Notes: generated by a model not told the origin, from the sequence alone. DNA of 64,000 nt from Vibrio galatheae (GCF_000967545.1 NZ_JXXV01000007.1:124001-188000); one strand, 5' to 3'; positions 11,311-20,910 are shown, counted from the first letter of the stretch. Program-made: numbers and translations.

Positions 11311-12339
11311 TTACTTCACTGTCCACTGAATCTCTTCACCCGCACGGATTGGTACAACAACGTCACCACCAAAAGGCATGGTTTCCGCGACTGGCCATGA
11401 TGACTTGGTCAAAGTGACCGTGTCTTGGTTACGTGGGATACCATAAAAGTCTGGGCCGTTGTGGCTAGCAAAGGCTTCAAGATTCTCTAGCTTACCTTCT
11501 TGTTCAAACACTTCAGCATACAATTCTAGCGCTGCGTGTGCTGTGTACGAACCCGCGCAGCCGCAAGCGGCTTCTTTCATGCCTTTGGCATGTGGTGCTG
11601 AGTCTGTACCTAAGAAGAACTTCTTACTACCGCTTGTCGCCGCTTCAATTAGCGCTTGCTGGTGGGTGCTGCGCTTTAAGATTGGTAGGCAGTAGAAATG
11701 TGGTTTAATGCCACCAACTAGCATGTGGTTGCGGTTGTAGAGCAAGTGGTGGGCAGTAATCGTCGCAGCCACGTTGTCGTTGGCATTGCTAACGAAAGAG
11801 GCGGCATCAGCAGTCGTGATGTGCTCAAGTACAATTTTCAAATTCGGGAAATCGTTGACAATCGGCGCTAAGACTGTGTCTAAAAACTCTTTCTCACGGT
11901 CAAAAATATCGACAGCATGATGCGTCACTTCGCCGTGAACCAGCAGCAACATGCCCACTTCCTGCATGGTTTCAAGAACGTGATAAATGTTCTTTGCCGA
12001 GGTGACACCAGAATCTGAGTTGGTGGTTGCTCCTGCAGGGTAAAGCTTAGCTGCAACCACTGCGCCTGACTCTTTAGCTTTGCGAATCTCTTCAGAAGTC
12101 GTGTTGTCAGTGAGGTAAAGCGCCATTAGTGGTTCAAACTGCTCACTCGGCTTTTGAGCCATAATGCGTTCGCGGTAGGCCAGCGCCATTTCTGTGTTGG
12201 TAATCGGTGGGACAGTGTTCGGCATAATTAGCGCGCGTCCGTTGTAGCGGCTAATATCTCGCACGGTATCCTGTAGAACGTCGCCATCGCGTAGATGAAC
12301 ATGCCAGTCGTCAGGACGTGTGATCGTAAGTGTTGTCAT
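11311..12339 (-). CDS. pyrC: Dihydroorotase (class II)
   Basis: A 342-residue dihydroorotase that interconverts carbamoyl-aspartate and dihydroorotate in pyrimidine synthesis. The binuclear zinc site is visible: DWHVHLRDG (HxH) near residue 12, the carboxylated lysine in [16 protein letters not shown] near 100, His in LVHGEVTH, His in LEHITT and Asp in LGTDSAPH. The start at 12339 has GGGAGCT seven bases upstream and begins at the family N-terminus, so the longer ORF is rejected. A PurR-like operator lies upstream. A second, different dihydroorotase is encoded at 58248. Confidence 0.96.
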   Translation of the reverse strand: MTTLTITRPDDWHVHLRDGDVLQDTVRDISRYNGRALIMPNTVPPITNTEMALAYRERIMAQKPSEQFEPLMALYLTDNTTSEEIRKAKESGAVVAAKLYPAGATTNSDSGVTSAKNIYHVLETMQEVGMLLLVHGEVTHHAVDIFDREKEFLDTVLAPIVNDFPNLKIVLEHITTADAASFVSNANDNVAATITAHHLLYNRNHMLVGGIKPHFYCLPILKRSTHQQALIEAATSGSKKFFLGTDSAPHAKGMKEAACGCAGSYTAHAALELYAEVFEQEGKLENLEAFASHNGPDFYGIPRNQDTVTLTKSSWPVAETMPFGGDVVVPIRAGEEIQWTVK

Positions 12340-12399
12340 TGTAGCTCCCACCGTATTGAAGTTTGTCTGATTGGAGCCTAAACGGAGCGAAAACTGAGA

Positions 12400-12415
12400 A
12401 AGCAAACGCTTACGC
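12400..12415. promoter_or_regulatory. PurR-like operator upstream of pyrC
   Basis: AAGCAAACGCTTACGC fits the PurR consensus ANGCAANCGNTTNCNT at every fixed position but the last. It lies 61 bases upstream of the pyrC start. PurR repression of pyrC is established in E. coli; here it is inferred from the site alone. Confidence 0.6.
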
Positions 12416-12497
12416 TTAGGCGACAGGATGATAGAGCAATCAGCTCCGTATTTCATCCCCTTTTTTAGTGGGCGACTTTAAAGTCTGTGTGAAAGTA

Positions 12498-12656
12498 CTA
12501 ACGAACGGTAAGCCACAGTGCGTGAATTGAACCCGGGACAAAGAAAAAAATCGTTAAAACAAGGTTGATGATGAAATCCTTGCCGATGCCTTTGTCCAAA
12601 AAGACCGCAACGGGTGGAAGAAAAATACATAAGAGGATCATGATAAATTTGTTCAT
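12498..12656 (-). CDS. Pmp3/YqaE family small membrane protein
   Basis: A 52-residue protein beginning MNKFIMILLCIFLPPVAVFL, with two hydrophobic helices separated by a short polar turn (DKGIGKDF) and the FxPGxIHALW element. This is the signature of the Pmp3/YqaE/UPF0057 proteolipid family, which sits in the membrane and is linked to membrane potential and stress. AGGAG lies about 11 bases before the ATG. Longer ORFs in other frames overlap it but show no family match. It lies between pyrC and the divergent MOSC-reductase gene. Confidence 0.82.
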   Translation of the reverse strand: MNKFIMILLCIFLPPVAVFLDKGIGKDFIINLVLTIFFFVPGSIHALWLTVR

Positions 12657-12830
12657 GGTGCAAGTGACTCCTGTATAGATAAGATGAGTTTCAGCATTGA
12701 GACCCAGACCTTGGCTCAGCGACAGCTATTTGCTTCCCATTTCTCTGCTTCAGTGTTGCGCAAATTAGTGAATCAAATCAAACGAGTGTTAGTATATTAC
12801 CAAGATTATAACTCGAACTTAGGATACGCA

Positions 12831-14648
12831 ATGTCAGCGCCGTTTCTCTCTCAAATTAATGTTTATCCCGTTAAATCTCTCGCTGGAATCTCTTTGTCTT
12901 CAGCTTGGGTTGAACAACAAGGTTTAATGTTCGATCGCCGCTTTATGCTCGCGCTTTCTGATGGCTCTATGGTGACCGCGCGAAAATACCCGCAAATGGT
13001 GACGGTGAAAACCAGCCTGACTGCAGACGGTGTTATTTTCACGGCCCAAGGATATCAATCGTTAAGAGTGCGTTACTCGCAATTTAAAATGCAACAGGCA
13101 CCTGCTCAGGTTTGGAACGACAATTTTGTTGCGTACACCACTACCGATGAGGCAGATGACTGGTTTAGTGAGGTGTTGGGGCAGAGGGTAGAACTGCTGT
13201 ATTGCGGTGAGCAATCCAATCGCGTGCGAGAAAAACTTGGTCACAACGTCAGTTTCGCCGATGGCTATCCGCTACTTATTATTAGTGAGGCTTCGCTGGC
13301 AGAGTTAAATCGCCGCAGCCCTGAATATCACTCTATGGATCAATTTCGCACCAACCTTGTTGTATCGGGAACTGAAGCTTTTGCGGAAGATGGTTGGAAG
13401 CGTATTCGGATCGGAGAGGTTGAGTTCGAGGCAGTAAAACCGTGTGAACGTTGTATTTTAACCACAGTAGATGTTGAAAAAGGACAATTTAGACCCAGTA
13501 AAGAGCCGCTTAACACCCTGTCACAGTTTCGCGCCAATGAGCGTGGTGGCGTCTTTTTTGGCCAGAACCTAGTGGCTAAAAATGAAGGTGTGATTGAGCA
13601 TGGAGCGACAATCGAGGTGCTGGAGTATAAAGAGAAGGAATTCTACCCAGACAATAGCCCAGAGCAGTTGCTGATGACATGCGTTGAACGTGAGGAAATT
13701 GCGCGTGATTTCGTCACGTTCTGGCTTGAGCCGCAACATGGCGACGTGCCAGTTTATCAACCTGGTCAACACCTGCCGATTTCAGTCGAAATCGACGGTG
13801 AAAATGTTGCTCGTCGTTATACTTTATCTTCTAGCCCGTCCAGACCTGGGCGTTTGGCGATCTCCGTAAAGCGCATTGATGGTGGCCGTGTGTCAAATTG
13901 GCTCAATGACAATCTCAGTATTGGTGACACGCTAACTTGTGAACAACCAGACGGTAGCTTCCACTTGGGTGAGAAGCACAGTTCACCATTATTACTGCTC
14001 TCGGCAGGCAGCGGCGTCACACCTATGTTGTCGATGCTTCGCTACCTAGCTGATCACGATAAAGTCGATGATGTGGTGTTTTATCACCAATGTAGCGCTA
14101 TCGAAGATATACCTTGCAAAGCTGAGTTGGATGAGTTGCGACGTAAACATGCGGGCCTAACGGTGCTGTTTTCTCTTTCACAACCTTCAAGCGACTGGTT
14201 CGGTTTAAAAGGGCGTTTAACTCTGGCGCACTTAAAGCAAGTTCGTGATGTTGAACAGAGACAAGTATTTGTATGTGGCCCGGATGGTTTTATGCAAAAA
14301 GCGAAAAACTTACTGCTTAAAAAAGGTCTGCCGGAAGAAAACTACCACCAAGAAGCGTTTGGTGTCAGTCAAACGTCTCAGCAGCCGCTTAAAGAGTTGA
14401 ATTTGAGCGTCAACGGTTATGTGTTTAAAGGCAATAACCAAAAAACCTTACTTGAGCAAGCTGAGGATGCGGGCGTGCCGATTGCCAACAGTTGCCGAGC
14501 TGGTTTATGCGGCGCATGTAAAGTCAATGTAGAATCGGGGCAAGTACATCAGCCGGATGTGCCGGCTCTTCAAGATCATGAGCGTAATATGGGCATCGCA
14601 CTCGCGTGCTGCTGTATTCCAGAAACGGATGTTGAAGTCGTTAACTAA
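12831..14648 (+). CDS. MOSC domain, flavin reductase and ferredoxin fusion (YcbX-like)
   Basis: A 605-residue fusion. Residues 1-120 are a MOSC beta-barrel (INVYPVKSLAGISL) and 130-250 a MOSC domain with the conserved cysteine in PCERCILTTVD. About 265-365 is an FAD-binding barrel (RRYTLSSSP), about 370-480 an NAD-binding domain (LLLLSAGSGVTPMLSML, VFVCGPDGF), and 520-605 a plant-type 2Fe-2S ferredoxin (SCRAGLCGACKV). MOSC proteins bind molybdenum cofactor and E. coli YcbX reduces N-hydroxylated compounds. Here the NAD(P)H reductase is built in, so a self-sufficient molybdoenzyme is inferred. The ATG at 12831 has AGGA and matches the MOSC N-terminus. Confidence 0.88.
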   Translation: MSAPFLSQINVYPVKSLAGISLSSAWVEQQGLMFDRRFMLALSDGSMVTARKYPQMVTVKTSLTADGVIFTAQGYQSLRVRYSQFKMQQAPAQVWNDNFVAYTTTDEADDWFSEVLGQRVELLYCGEQSNRVREKLGHNVSFADGYPLLIISEASLAELNRRSPEYHSMDQFRTNLVVSGTEAFAEDGWKRIRIGEVEFEAVKPCERCILTTVDVEKGQFRPSKEPLNTLSQFRANERGGVFFGQNLVAKNEGVIEHGATIEVLEYKEKEFYPDNSPEQLLMTCVEREEIARDFVTFWLEPQHGDVPVYQPGQHLPISVEIDGENVARRYTLSSSPSRPGRLAISVKRIDGGRVSNWLNDNLSIGDTLTCEQPDGSFHLGEKHSSPLLLLSAGSGVTPMLSMLRYLADHDKVDDVVFYHQCSAIEDIPCKAELDELRRKHAGLTVLFSLSQPSSDWFGLKGRLTLAHLKQVRDVEQRQVFVCGPDGFMQKAKNLLLKKGLPEENYHQEAFGVSQTSQQPLKELNLSVNGYVFKGNNQKTLLEQAEDAGVPIANSCRAGLCGACKVNVESGQVHQPDVPALQDHERNMGIALACCCIPETDVEVVN

Positions 14649-14664
14649 GCATTATTGTCGCAAT

Positions 14665-14692
14665 ATTCAGCCCTTATTCAGGGCTGAATTTA
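14665..14692. terminator. Bidirectional terminator
   Basis: Ten-base-pair stem ATTCAGCCCT/AGGGCTGAAT with a five-base loop and T-rich flanks. It lies between the converging fusion gene and diguanylate cyclase gene. Confidence 0.8.
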
Positions 14693-15601
14693 TTGTAGAA
14701 CACTCTGGTTTCTTCCTAAATGCTTGGCTTTATACAAGGCGCCATCTGCGCGGCGGTACAAATCGAGACACTCTTGATCATCTGGCGATAGCTGTGTGAC
14801 GCCACAACTTAACGAAAATGGGTCACTGGATAAATTAAGCGGAGAATTGAGAAACTGATAGCGAATTCGCTCCGCAATTTCTAACGCATGCACTCCACTC
14901 ATGTTATCCAACACAATCAAAAACTCTTCACCTCCGATACGCCCACAGTGATCATTGTCGGTTAGATTGTCATTAATGGTTTTGGCAAGTTCTATCAGCA
15001 CATTATCTCCAAAGTCATGTCCAAATGTGTCGTTGACTTGTTTGAAATGGTCTATGTCAATGATGATACAAGATAGGTGGGAGTGATCTTGTTGAGAACG
15101 CTGATAGGCCGAGTCGAAACATTGCCAGATCTTGCGACGATTATAGAGCTTGGTCAGTTCGTCGGTATAGGCTTGCAGGGCGAGTTGCTCTCTCATCTCT
15201 ACCATGTCTGTGATATCGGTAGAAACACCAATCAGGCCAATGACTTGCTTTGTGGTTGAGTGAAAAATCGGTTTTTTTATCGCGCGATAGATGCGCACTT
15301 TGCCATCTGGGATAGCTTGAGTTCGCTCTTCGTTAATGACAGTTTGACCAGAGGTGAACACCATTTCGTCGCTTTTGAGAATATCTTCTAATAGCTCAGG
15401 TTGGAAAAAACTGTGGTCAGTTTTGCCCTTTAAACTTTGGAGAGTTGTATCGAACAGCTCTAAGGTCAGTTGATTGGCGTACAGGTATTCACCTTGGCGA
15501 TTCTTTACGAAAACGTAAGAGCCAATCTCATTCAGTACGACTTCATGCAAAGTAAAATTGTCGTGACTGTATATCTCATCAATATGTTCTAATTCGATCA
15601 T
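14690..15601 (-). CDS. PAS-GGDEF diguanylate cyclase
   Basis: A 303-residue soluble protein with an N-terminal PAS domain (about residues 15-135, including YVFVKNRQGEYLYAN and IGVSTDIT) and a C-terminal GGDEF domain (about 140-303). The active-site motif is GGEEF with DIDHFKQVND upstream, so it should synthesise cyclic di-GMP from two GTP. The inhibitory RxxD site is not present at its usual place (TDND instead), which suggests no product inhibition by that route. No membrane segment is seen, so the signal is probably cytoplasmic. Confidence 0.92.
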   Translation of the reverse strand: MIELEHIDEIYSHDNFTLHEVVLNEIGSYVFVKNRQGEYLYANQLTLELFDTTLQSLKGKTDHSFFQPELLEDILKSDEMVFTSGQTVINEERTQAIPDGKVRIYRAIKKPIFHSTTKQVIGLIGVSTDITDMVEMREQLALQAYTDELTKLYNRRKIWQCFDSAYQRSQQDHSHLSCIIIDIDHFKQVNDTFGHDFGDNVLIELAKTINDNLTDNDHCGRIGGEEFLIVLDNMSGVHALEIAERIRYQFLNSPLNLSSDPFSLSCGVTQLSPDDQECLDLYRRADGALYKAKHLGRNQSVLQ

Positions 15602-15736
15602 TTGACCTCCGGCTGAATCGAGGTCTAGCCATTTATGACGTGTAATAAATATAATTTTTATAGTGTAGACTTGTTATCTAATGGCAAGATATGCAAGTTA
15701 TCTTATACAAACATATAACGATTTTGTGCAACTTAC

Positions 15737-16636
15737 CTATACCTGTTTAACATTTTCCAATCTTTTTCCAACCTGACGCTTCAATTTTAGCTGAGAAAGC
15801 ACTACACCAGAGACAACCAATAGCCCGCCTGCGATGTGATAATCGTGGATGGTCTCGCCTAGTAAGCTTGATGCCAAGGCAATCGAGACCACGGGCATAA
15901 GGTTCATAAACATGGCACTTGAGTCTGCACCGATCAAATCGATCGCTTTTACCCACATCCAAGGGGCGGCAATAGACGCCGCGAGCCCAGCATAGGCGAT
16001 TAACGGCAGTGCGTGTTGAGTTGGGATTAGAGCGTCACTGGTCAGCCAAAGAGGCGTTAACATGATCAGCGCAAGCAAGCCCTGCATGTAAACCATGGTC
16101 CAGTTGGATAAGGGCATTTTCCAGCGCTTGAGCAATACGCAATAAGCAGCGTAGCACACAGAAGCAATCACCATGATGCCATCCCCTGGGGTGATATCTT
16201 GTTGGAAAAAGAACCCGACATCGCCTTTGCCAAGCATAAAAGTGAGCCCAAACAAGGCAATGACGCCACCAACAATACTCAGTAGTGAAATTGGCTTTGA
16301 TAAAATAGGTACGCTGATAAAGATAGCGATAAGGGGAACCAAGGAGGTAATCAGCGCCATGTTTGACGCGCTGGTCGTTAATCCGGCGTAGTACGATAGG
16401 GACTGGTTTAAGACCATACCAAGCAAAGCCAGAAACGTCAGCTTAGCCAAATGGGGGCGTATGGTAGACCAACGTGCTATCACCTTAGGTAGACAGAAAG
16501 GGGTGAGCACAACGACGGCAAGGAACCAGCGATAAAAACTCATGGCGCTAGGTTCAATGGTGCTAGCGGCCATCTTGTTTACGATAGCGTTGCCGCCCCA
16601 GATAAAAACAGTAAACAGAGGTAGTAAGTAGACCAT
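15737..16636 (-). CDS. EamA/DMT family transporter
   Basis: A 299-residue protein with ten predicted membrane segments and two EamA repeats (GGNAIVNKMAA and the second half starting near residue 150). These inner-membrane carriers usually export metabolites or amino acids. The basic C-terminus (LKLKRQVGKRLENVKQV) is cytoplasmic. It is divergent from an AraC-type regulator, with an imperfect palindrome between them, so control by that regulator is likely. The substrate is not readable. Confidence 0.87.
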   Translation of the reverse strand: MVYLLPLFTVFIWGGNAIVNKMAASTIEPSAMSFYRWFLAVVVLTPFCLPKVIARWSTIRPHLAKLTFLALLGMVLNQSLSYYAGLTTSASNMALITSLVPLIAIFISVPILSKPISLLSIVGGVIALFGLTFMLGKGDVGFFFQQDITPGDGIMVIASVCYAAYCVLLKRWKMPLSNWTMVYMQGLLALIMLTPLWLTSDALIPTQHALPLIAYAGLAASIAAPWMWVKAIDLIGADSSAMFMNLMPVVSIALASSLLGETIHDYHIAGGLLVVSGVVLSQLKLKRQVGKRLENVKQV

Positions 16637-16675
16637 GTGCGTGCCATCGTATCATTATCGGTAGAAGATAGTCTG

Positions 16676-16703
16676 ACAGGTCTATATAATTATATATATC
16701 TGT
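16676..16703. promoter_or_regulatory. Imperfect palindrome with overlapping divergent -10 elements
   Basis: A 28-base palindrome (24 of 28 positions symmetric) with ACAG and CTGT at its ends. A TATAAT hexamer lies on each strand, at 16685-16690 (plus) and 16689-16694 (minus), so they overlap. It lies in the 78-base gap between the EamA gene and the AraC-type gene, and would be a shared bidirectional promoter and probable operator. The -35 elements are poor. Confidence 0.5.
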
Positions 16704-16714
16704 AAAACGACATT

Positions 16715-17524
16715 GTGAGTCATAGGAAGACAAGTTTGAGAAAGCCAGCGAAACATCTTCATCCTTCTTTATCATTTGAGACGGCACCATCCGATGTGTT
16801 TATGAATTTCGAGGCGTTTCTCTCCAATACTGAAACCCGAATGCACAGCCATCCTTGGGGGCAGGTGCAACTGATCAGTGGTGGTATTTTAGAGATGGAA
16901 GCCGAAGGCACACGGTTTCTAGCGCCACCGCATCTGGCGATATGGGTGCCTGCTGGCGTTCGACACACGAGTTTTAACCGTAAACCACTCTCATATTGCT
17001 CGCTCAATATTGCTCAAGCGTATACCAAGAATTTTCCTGACCGTACCAGTCTTATTAAGGTCACACCCATAGTGTCAGCCATTGTTGATGATTTTCGTCA
17101 GCGAAGCGTTAATGTTGCCCAAACCGAGCAGGACAAACGTCTTGTCCAGGTACTGCTTGACCAAATAGCCACCCGTGATACCCAACATCATTTCTTGCCT
17201 TCAACGGATAACAAATACTTAGCGAAGATTTTGGCCGCGGTGGAGGAAAACCCGATTGATAACACCAGTTTGTCAGTGTGGGCAGAGCGCGTACATACGA
17301 CCGAGCGTACACTTGCAAGGCACTGTCAGGCCGAGTTGGGGATGAGTTTTACTGAATGGAGATTGAGAGTTCGTTACCTATATTCAATGGAGCTATTGCG
17401 TAAAGGACACTCGGTTAAAGAAGTCGCCCTGACATTAGGTTACAACCAGGCAAGTCCATTCATTGCGATGTTCAAAAAATACTCCGGGCAAACCCCGGAG
17501 CAATATAAAAGCCGCTTACTTTAG
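16715..17524 (+). CDS. AraC family transcriptional regulator
   Basis: A 269-residue regulator with an N-terminal cupin domain (about residues 20-120, MHSHPWGQVQLISGGILEM then PAGVRHTSFN) and a C-terminal AraC double helix-turn-helix (about 165-265, ending YNQASPFIAMFKKYSGQTPEQYK). GTG at 16715 gives the listed length; TTG at 16736 with AGGAAG seven bases upstream is an equally good start. It is divergent from the EamA transporter, its likely target. The 3' end overlaps the converging peptidase gene by nine bases. Confidence 0.88.
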   Translation: MSHRKTSLRKPAKHLHPSLSFETAPSDVFMNFEAFLSNTETRMHSHPWGQVQLISGGILEMEAEGTRFLAPPHLAIWVPAGVRHTSFNRKPLSYCSLNIAQAYTKNFPDRTSLIKVTPIVSAIVDDFRQRSVNVAQTEQDKRLVQVLLDQIATRDTQHHFLPSTDNKYLAKILAAVEENPIDNTSLSVWAERVHTTERTLARHCQAELGMSFTEWRLRVRYLYSMELLRKGHSVKEVALTLGYNQASPFIAMFKKYSGQTPEQYKSRLL

Positions 17525-18439
17525 CTGGGTAAGAACATAGTTTAAACCGCCAACAATCGCCGCGACTTGCGCGTCATTGCACTCTTGGTCGGTTACTTTT
17601 GGACTGTCAGGGTACACTTCAGTGGTGGTGCCAAACGTGCAATTGGTGACGCCGCCGCACAGTCCTAGCTTGACCATCGGGTAGTTGATTACACCATGCT
17701 GTACAACCGGCGAGCCGATAATCTCGCCTTTTTCATCAGCAGGGGCGATGTGAGTCACTTTACTGACAGACTCAATCACGGCTGCCTGAAACTCTGGTTG
17801 AGGGTTTTCGCTATCACCGACAGTGTAAAACCCGTCAGGAATCATACCTTCGATGTACTCAATGCCATCGCGGGCTGCAAGCGCTGGGCGGAACTCGGAT
17901 TCATCGGTGTCTGTGGTTTCGTGCAAATCGATGTGGACTAACACGTCGCGTCCGATTGATGCGACTAATTTAATGAGGTTAGCGGATTCTTCGGCAGGTG
18001 AGTTGGCGTAAAAAGAGCGGTTTGGATCCAAGGCGAGCGGGTTCCAGCGGTTAATGGTCTCGTAACCCCAAGGACTGACACATGGTGCAATCACGAGGTT
18101 GAAGTGCTCGCTATATTTTTCCATCTCTTCAGCGGCAAATTGCAGTGCGCCGTGTACTCCACTGGTCTCGTAACCATGTACGCCACCTGTGATTAACACC
18201 ACAGGTTTTGTTGGTTGCCAGCTTTTCGATTTAATACAAAAAAGCGGAAATCGCTGTGGGTCGTATGACAATGCGCCATATTGCTCAACGTCAAATCGTT
18301 GCTCAAGGGCTTTTATTTTGGGTACAACTTCGTGCTGATATTCACGCTTGATCGTCGTTTGTTCACGCCAAGCGGTTCGCTCAGAATCACCCCATTTTTG
18401 TCCTGGGGTACCAATTGGATAAGTGTAAGAACTGCGCAT
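17516..18439 (-). CDS. M14 / succinylglutamate desuccinylase-type metallopeptidase
   Basis: A 307-residue cytoplasmic protein. The zinc motif HxxE is seen in GGVHGYETSGVHGALQF and a downstream His in VHIDLHETTDTDESEF, matching M14 carboxypeptidases and the AstE/aspartoacylase group. An acidic C-terminal region follows. The substrate may be a peptide or an N-acyl amino acid. AAGGTA precedes the ATG. No signal peptide is present, unlike secreted carboxypeptidases. Confidence 0.8.
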   Translation of the reverse strand: MRSSYTYPIGTPGQKWGDSERTAWREQTTIKREYQHEVVPKIKALEQRFDVEQYGALSYDPQRFPLFCIKSKSWQPTKPVVLITGGVHGYETSGVHGALQFAAEEMEKYSEHFNLVIAPCVSPWGYETINRWNPLALDPNRSFYANSPAEESANLIKLVASIGRDVLVHIDLHETTDTDESEFRPALAARDGIEYIEGMIPDGFYTVGDSENPQPEFQAAVIESVSKVTHIAPADEKGEIIGSPVVQHGVINYPMVKLGLCGGVTNCTFGTTTEVYPDSPKVTDQECNDAQVAAIVGGLNYVLTQLK

Positions 18440-18570
18440 TACCTTGCCTTTATCGTTATCTATACAAAACGTCAGTCAGGATAGTGTGACTATTTGGGCG
18501 GCGCAAATACTATCACGCAAAAACGTAAAGATTGACCAAGGGCTGACAAGGTAATGGTATGTGGATTTCG

Positions 18571-19224
18571 CTATTCTGAAGTTTCGGTTTGGCTAATTTG
18601 TTTGATGGCAGAGATCAAAAGTTCAGTCGTTTGCGCACCAGAAATCAAATGTTTGCGATTGATGATAATGGCAGGCACCGCATTGATCCCTGCTTCAAGC
18701 CATTGCTGCTCTGTTGATGCAACCGCGTCAGCCCAACTGGAATCATTGAGTACACTGGCGACAACATCGCTATCCAATCCCATCTTTGTGGCACATTCAA
18801 TTAAAACGTCGACATCACTGATATCTTTACCTTGAGTAAAGTAAGTGTGGAACAGTGCTAGTTCTAGATCGAACTGCTTCCCTTCGCTTTGAGCCCACAT
18901 CAGAAGCTGATGAGCTTTACGAGTGTTGTAAATTCGGGTGTTATCATTGAAGTTGAATTCAAAACCAACTTCTTTGCCGAGGTTAGTTAAGGTTTCGCGT
19001 GCCGCAATGCTTGCTTCAGTCGTGGTACCGTATTTTTCCGCCAAGTGTTCACGCAGATTTTGCCCTTCGCTGCCCATCGCAGGGTTTAGTTCGAAAGGAT
19101 GCCATTGGATATCTGCTTCCACTTCAGCCTCCAACGTGGTTAGGGCACGCTCCAAGCGTTTATAGCCGATAATGCACCACGGGCAAACAACGTCGGAAAC
19201 AATATCAATTCGAATCTTCTTCAT
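18571..19224 (-). CDS. DsbA family oxidoreductase (FrnE-like)
   Basis: A 217-residue protein with a CPWC redox motif at residues 14-17 inside DIVSDVVCPWCIIGYKRLE, and the helical insertion typical of the FrnE/2-hydroxychromene isomerase branch of the DsbA superfamily. No signal peptide is present, so it acts in the cytoplasm, probably as a thiol-disulfide oxidoreductase or isomerase. It ends with a cis-proline loop region NAVPAIIINRKHLISG. Confidence 0.9.
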   Translation of the reverse strand: MKKIRIDIVSDVVCPWCIIGYKRLERALTTLEAEVEADIQWHPFELNPAMGSEGQNLREHLAEKYGTTTEASIAARETLTNLGKEVGFEFNFNDNTRIYNTRKAHQLLMWAQSEGKQFDLELALFHTYFTQGKDISDVDVLIECATKMGLDSDVVASVLNDSSWADAVASTEQQWLEAGINAVPAIIINRKHLISGAQTTELLISAIKQISQTETSE

Positions 19225-19501
19225 CTTTCCATCCTCGTAGCGTCTTTAACAAGTATAGCGGCGTCAATGCCCAGATCTTACTAAATACTTCATTATTTCT
19301 GCAATCTACGCCCAACCACTACTACGGCAAAAACTGCACTAAGGGGGAACAGTTTAGCTTGATTGCTTTGCTAGGATAAGCAACAGTTATCAATATCGAT
19401 ATTCAAATGATTGGGATTGGACGCTCAAATCGCATTAAAACCAGTGATGTTATTTACTTGAGCCTCCTTGTCGTTTCATGAATTTTGTTAAGGAAATCGT
19501 G

Positions 19502-20851
19502 ATGAACACTCACGCGACCGATGTTATTTTGCATGCTTTTGATTGGCCATATGAGATGGTTGAACAGCGTGCAGAGCAGATACATCAAGCGGGCTACAAA
19601 TATGTCCTTGTTTCACCACCAATGAAATCATTAAAAAGGGAAACAGGTACACAGTGGTGGCAGCGCTATCAACCTCAAGATTATCGAGTCATAGATAATC
19701 AACTCGGCAACACAGAAACATTTAAAAGCATGTTAGAGGCGCTTTCGTCCTTCGGTGTGGGCGTGTATGCCGACGTCGTATTTAACCATATGGCTAATGA
19801 GTCATCGTTAAGGTCGGATCTTGTCTATCCTAACGCATCTGATTTGTTGGCTTACCAGAAGCAATTTGAATACTACCAAAAGCAACGCCTGTTTGGAGAT
19901 CTCAGCCAGCCGCTGTTTGATCACGAAAACTTCGTCGAAGCCTTCGGTATTGAAGATTGGGAAGACCGTTGGCAAGTTCAAAATGGACGTATCACAGGTG
20001 GGCCATCTGATCCGGGCTTACCGACGCTTAGGGTATGCGATCACGTTGTCGAACAGCAGCAGGCGTATTTGAAAGCGCTTAAAGCGTTGGGCGTCAAAGG
20101 CTTTCGTATTGACGCAGCTAAACATATGACACTTGAGCATCTTAAGCGAGTGTGGAGTGAAGAAATTTGCCAGGGTATTCATATCTTTGGTGAAATCATT
20201 ACCAGTGGTGGGGCAACTCAACCTGAATATGAGCTGTTTTTACAACCTTATTTGGCCGAAACTCGCTTAGGCGCTTACGATTTTCCGCTGTTTCAAACTC
20301 TGTACGATGCCCTGCAGGGAGAAGGGAGCTTAAAGGCTCTGGTTGACCCGTATTGTTTTGGTCAGGCGTTATCTGAGTCTAGGGCGATAACCTTCACTAT
20401 AACTCACGATATTCCCAACAATGATGTATTTGCCAATTTAGTCATGAGCGAAACGCAAGAGTGGCTCGGCTATTGTTACTTACTGGGGCGTGATGGTGGA
20501 GTGCCACTCATTTACACAGATCTTGATACCAGTGGCATTACCAATCAGAACAAGCAACCTCGTTGGCGAGACGCTTGGAAAGATAAAAAACTATTAGCGG
20601 CGATTGAGTTCCATAACCGTATGCATGGTAGCGCGATGAAAATCGTTGAGGCATCTGATGACTTGCTGGTATTTAGCCGCGGTAATGAAGGCATGGTGAT
20701 AATCAACAAGTCTAAGCGTTCTCAGACGGTTGAATTCAAAGCGAACTGTGAGTGGGTGGATTTACTGACGAATACCAACTTATTGCCAAGTAAAGGCCAA
20801 TGTCTGACCGTGGTGGATCCCAATACAGCGATGATGTTAGTCTCGGGCTAA
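19502..20851 (+). CDS. GH13 alpha-amylase family protein
   Basis: A 449-residue TIM-barrel glycosidase. Conserved GH13 regions are visible: GVGVYADVVFNHMAN (region I), KGFRIDAAKHM with the nucleophile Asp (II), IFGEIITSGG with the acid/base Glu (III) and FTITHDIPNND with the final Asp (IV). No signal peptide, so it acts on cytoplasmic alpha-glucans such as glycogen-derived maltodextrins, though exact specificity cannot be set. The ATG at 19502 has AAGGA eight bases upstream; an ATG at 19478 gives eight extra residues. It is a single gene closed by a terminator. Confidence 0.88.
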   Translation: MNTHATDVILHAFDWPYEMVEQRAEQIHQAGYKYVLVSPPMKSLKRETGTQWWQRYQPQDYRVIDNQLGNTETFKSMLEALSSFGVGVYADVVFNHMANESSLRSDLVYPNASDLLAYQKQFEYYQKQRLFGDLSQPLFDHENFVEAFGIEDWEDRWQVQNGRITGGPSDPGLPTLRVCDHVVEQQQAYLKALKALGVKGFRIDAAKHMTLEHLKRVWSEEICQGIHIFGEIITSGGATQPEYELFLQPYLAETRLGAYDFPLFQTLYDALQGEGSLKALVDPYCFGQALSESRAITFTITHDIPNNDVFANLVMSETQEWLGYCYLLGRDGGVPLIYTDLDTSGITNQNKQPRWRDAWKDKKLLAAIEFHNRMHGSAMKIVEASDDLLVFSRGNEGMVIINKSKRSQTVEFKANCEWVDLLTNTNLLPSKGQCLTVVDPNTAMMLVSG

Positions 20852-20860
20852 TCCGCTAAG

Positions 20861-20888
20861 CTGGCGTGCTAAGCAGCGCGCCAGTTTT
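20861..20888 (+). terminator. Terminator of the GH13 gene
   Basis: Ten-base-pair stem (CTGGCGTGCT / AGCGCGCCAG, one wobble) with a four-base loop, followed by TTTT. Confidence 0.82.
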
Positions 20889-20910
20889 CTTGTGGCTATA
20901 GCGTGATTGT

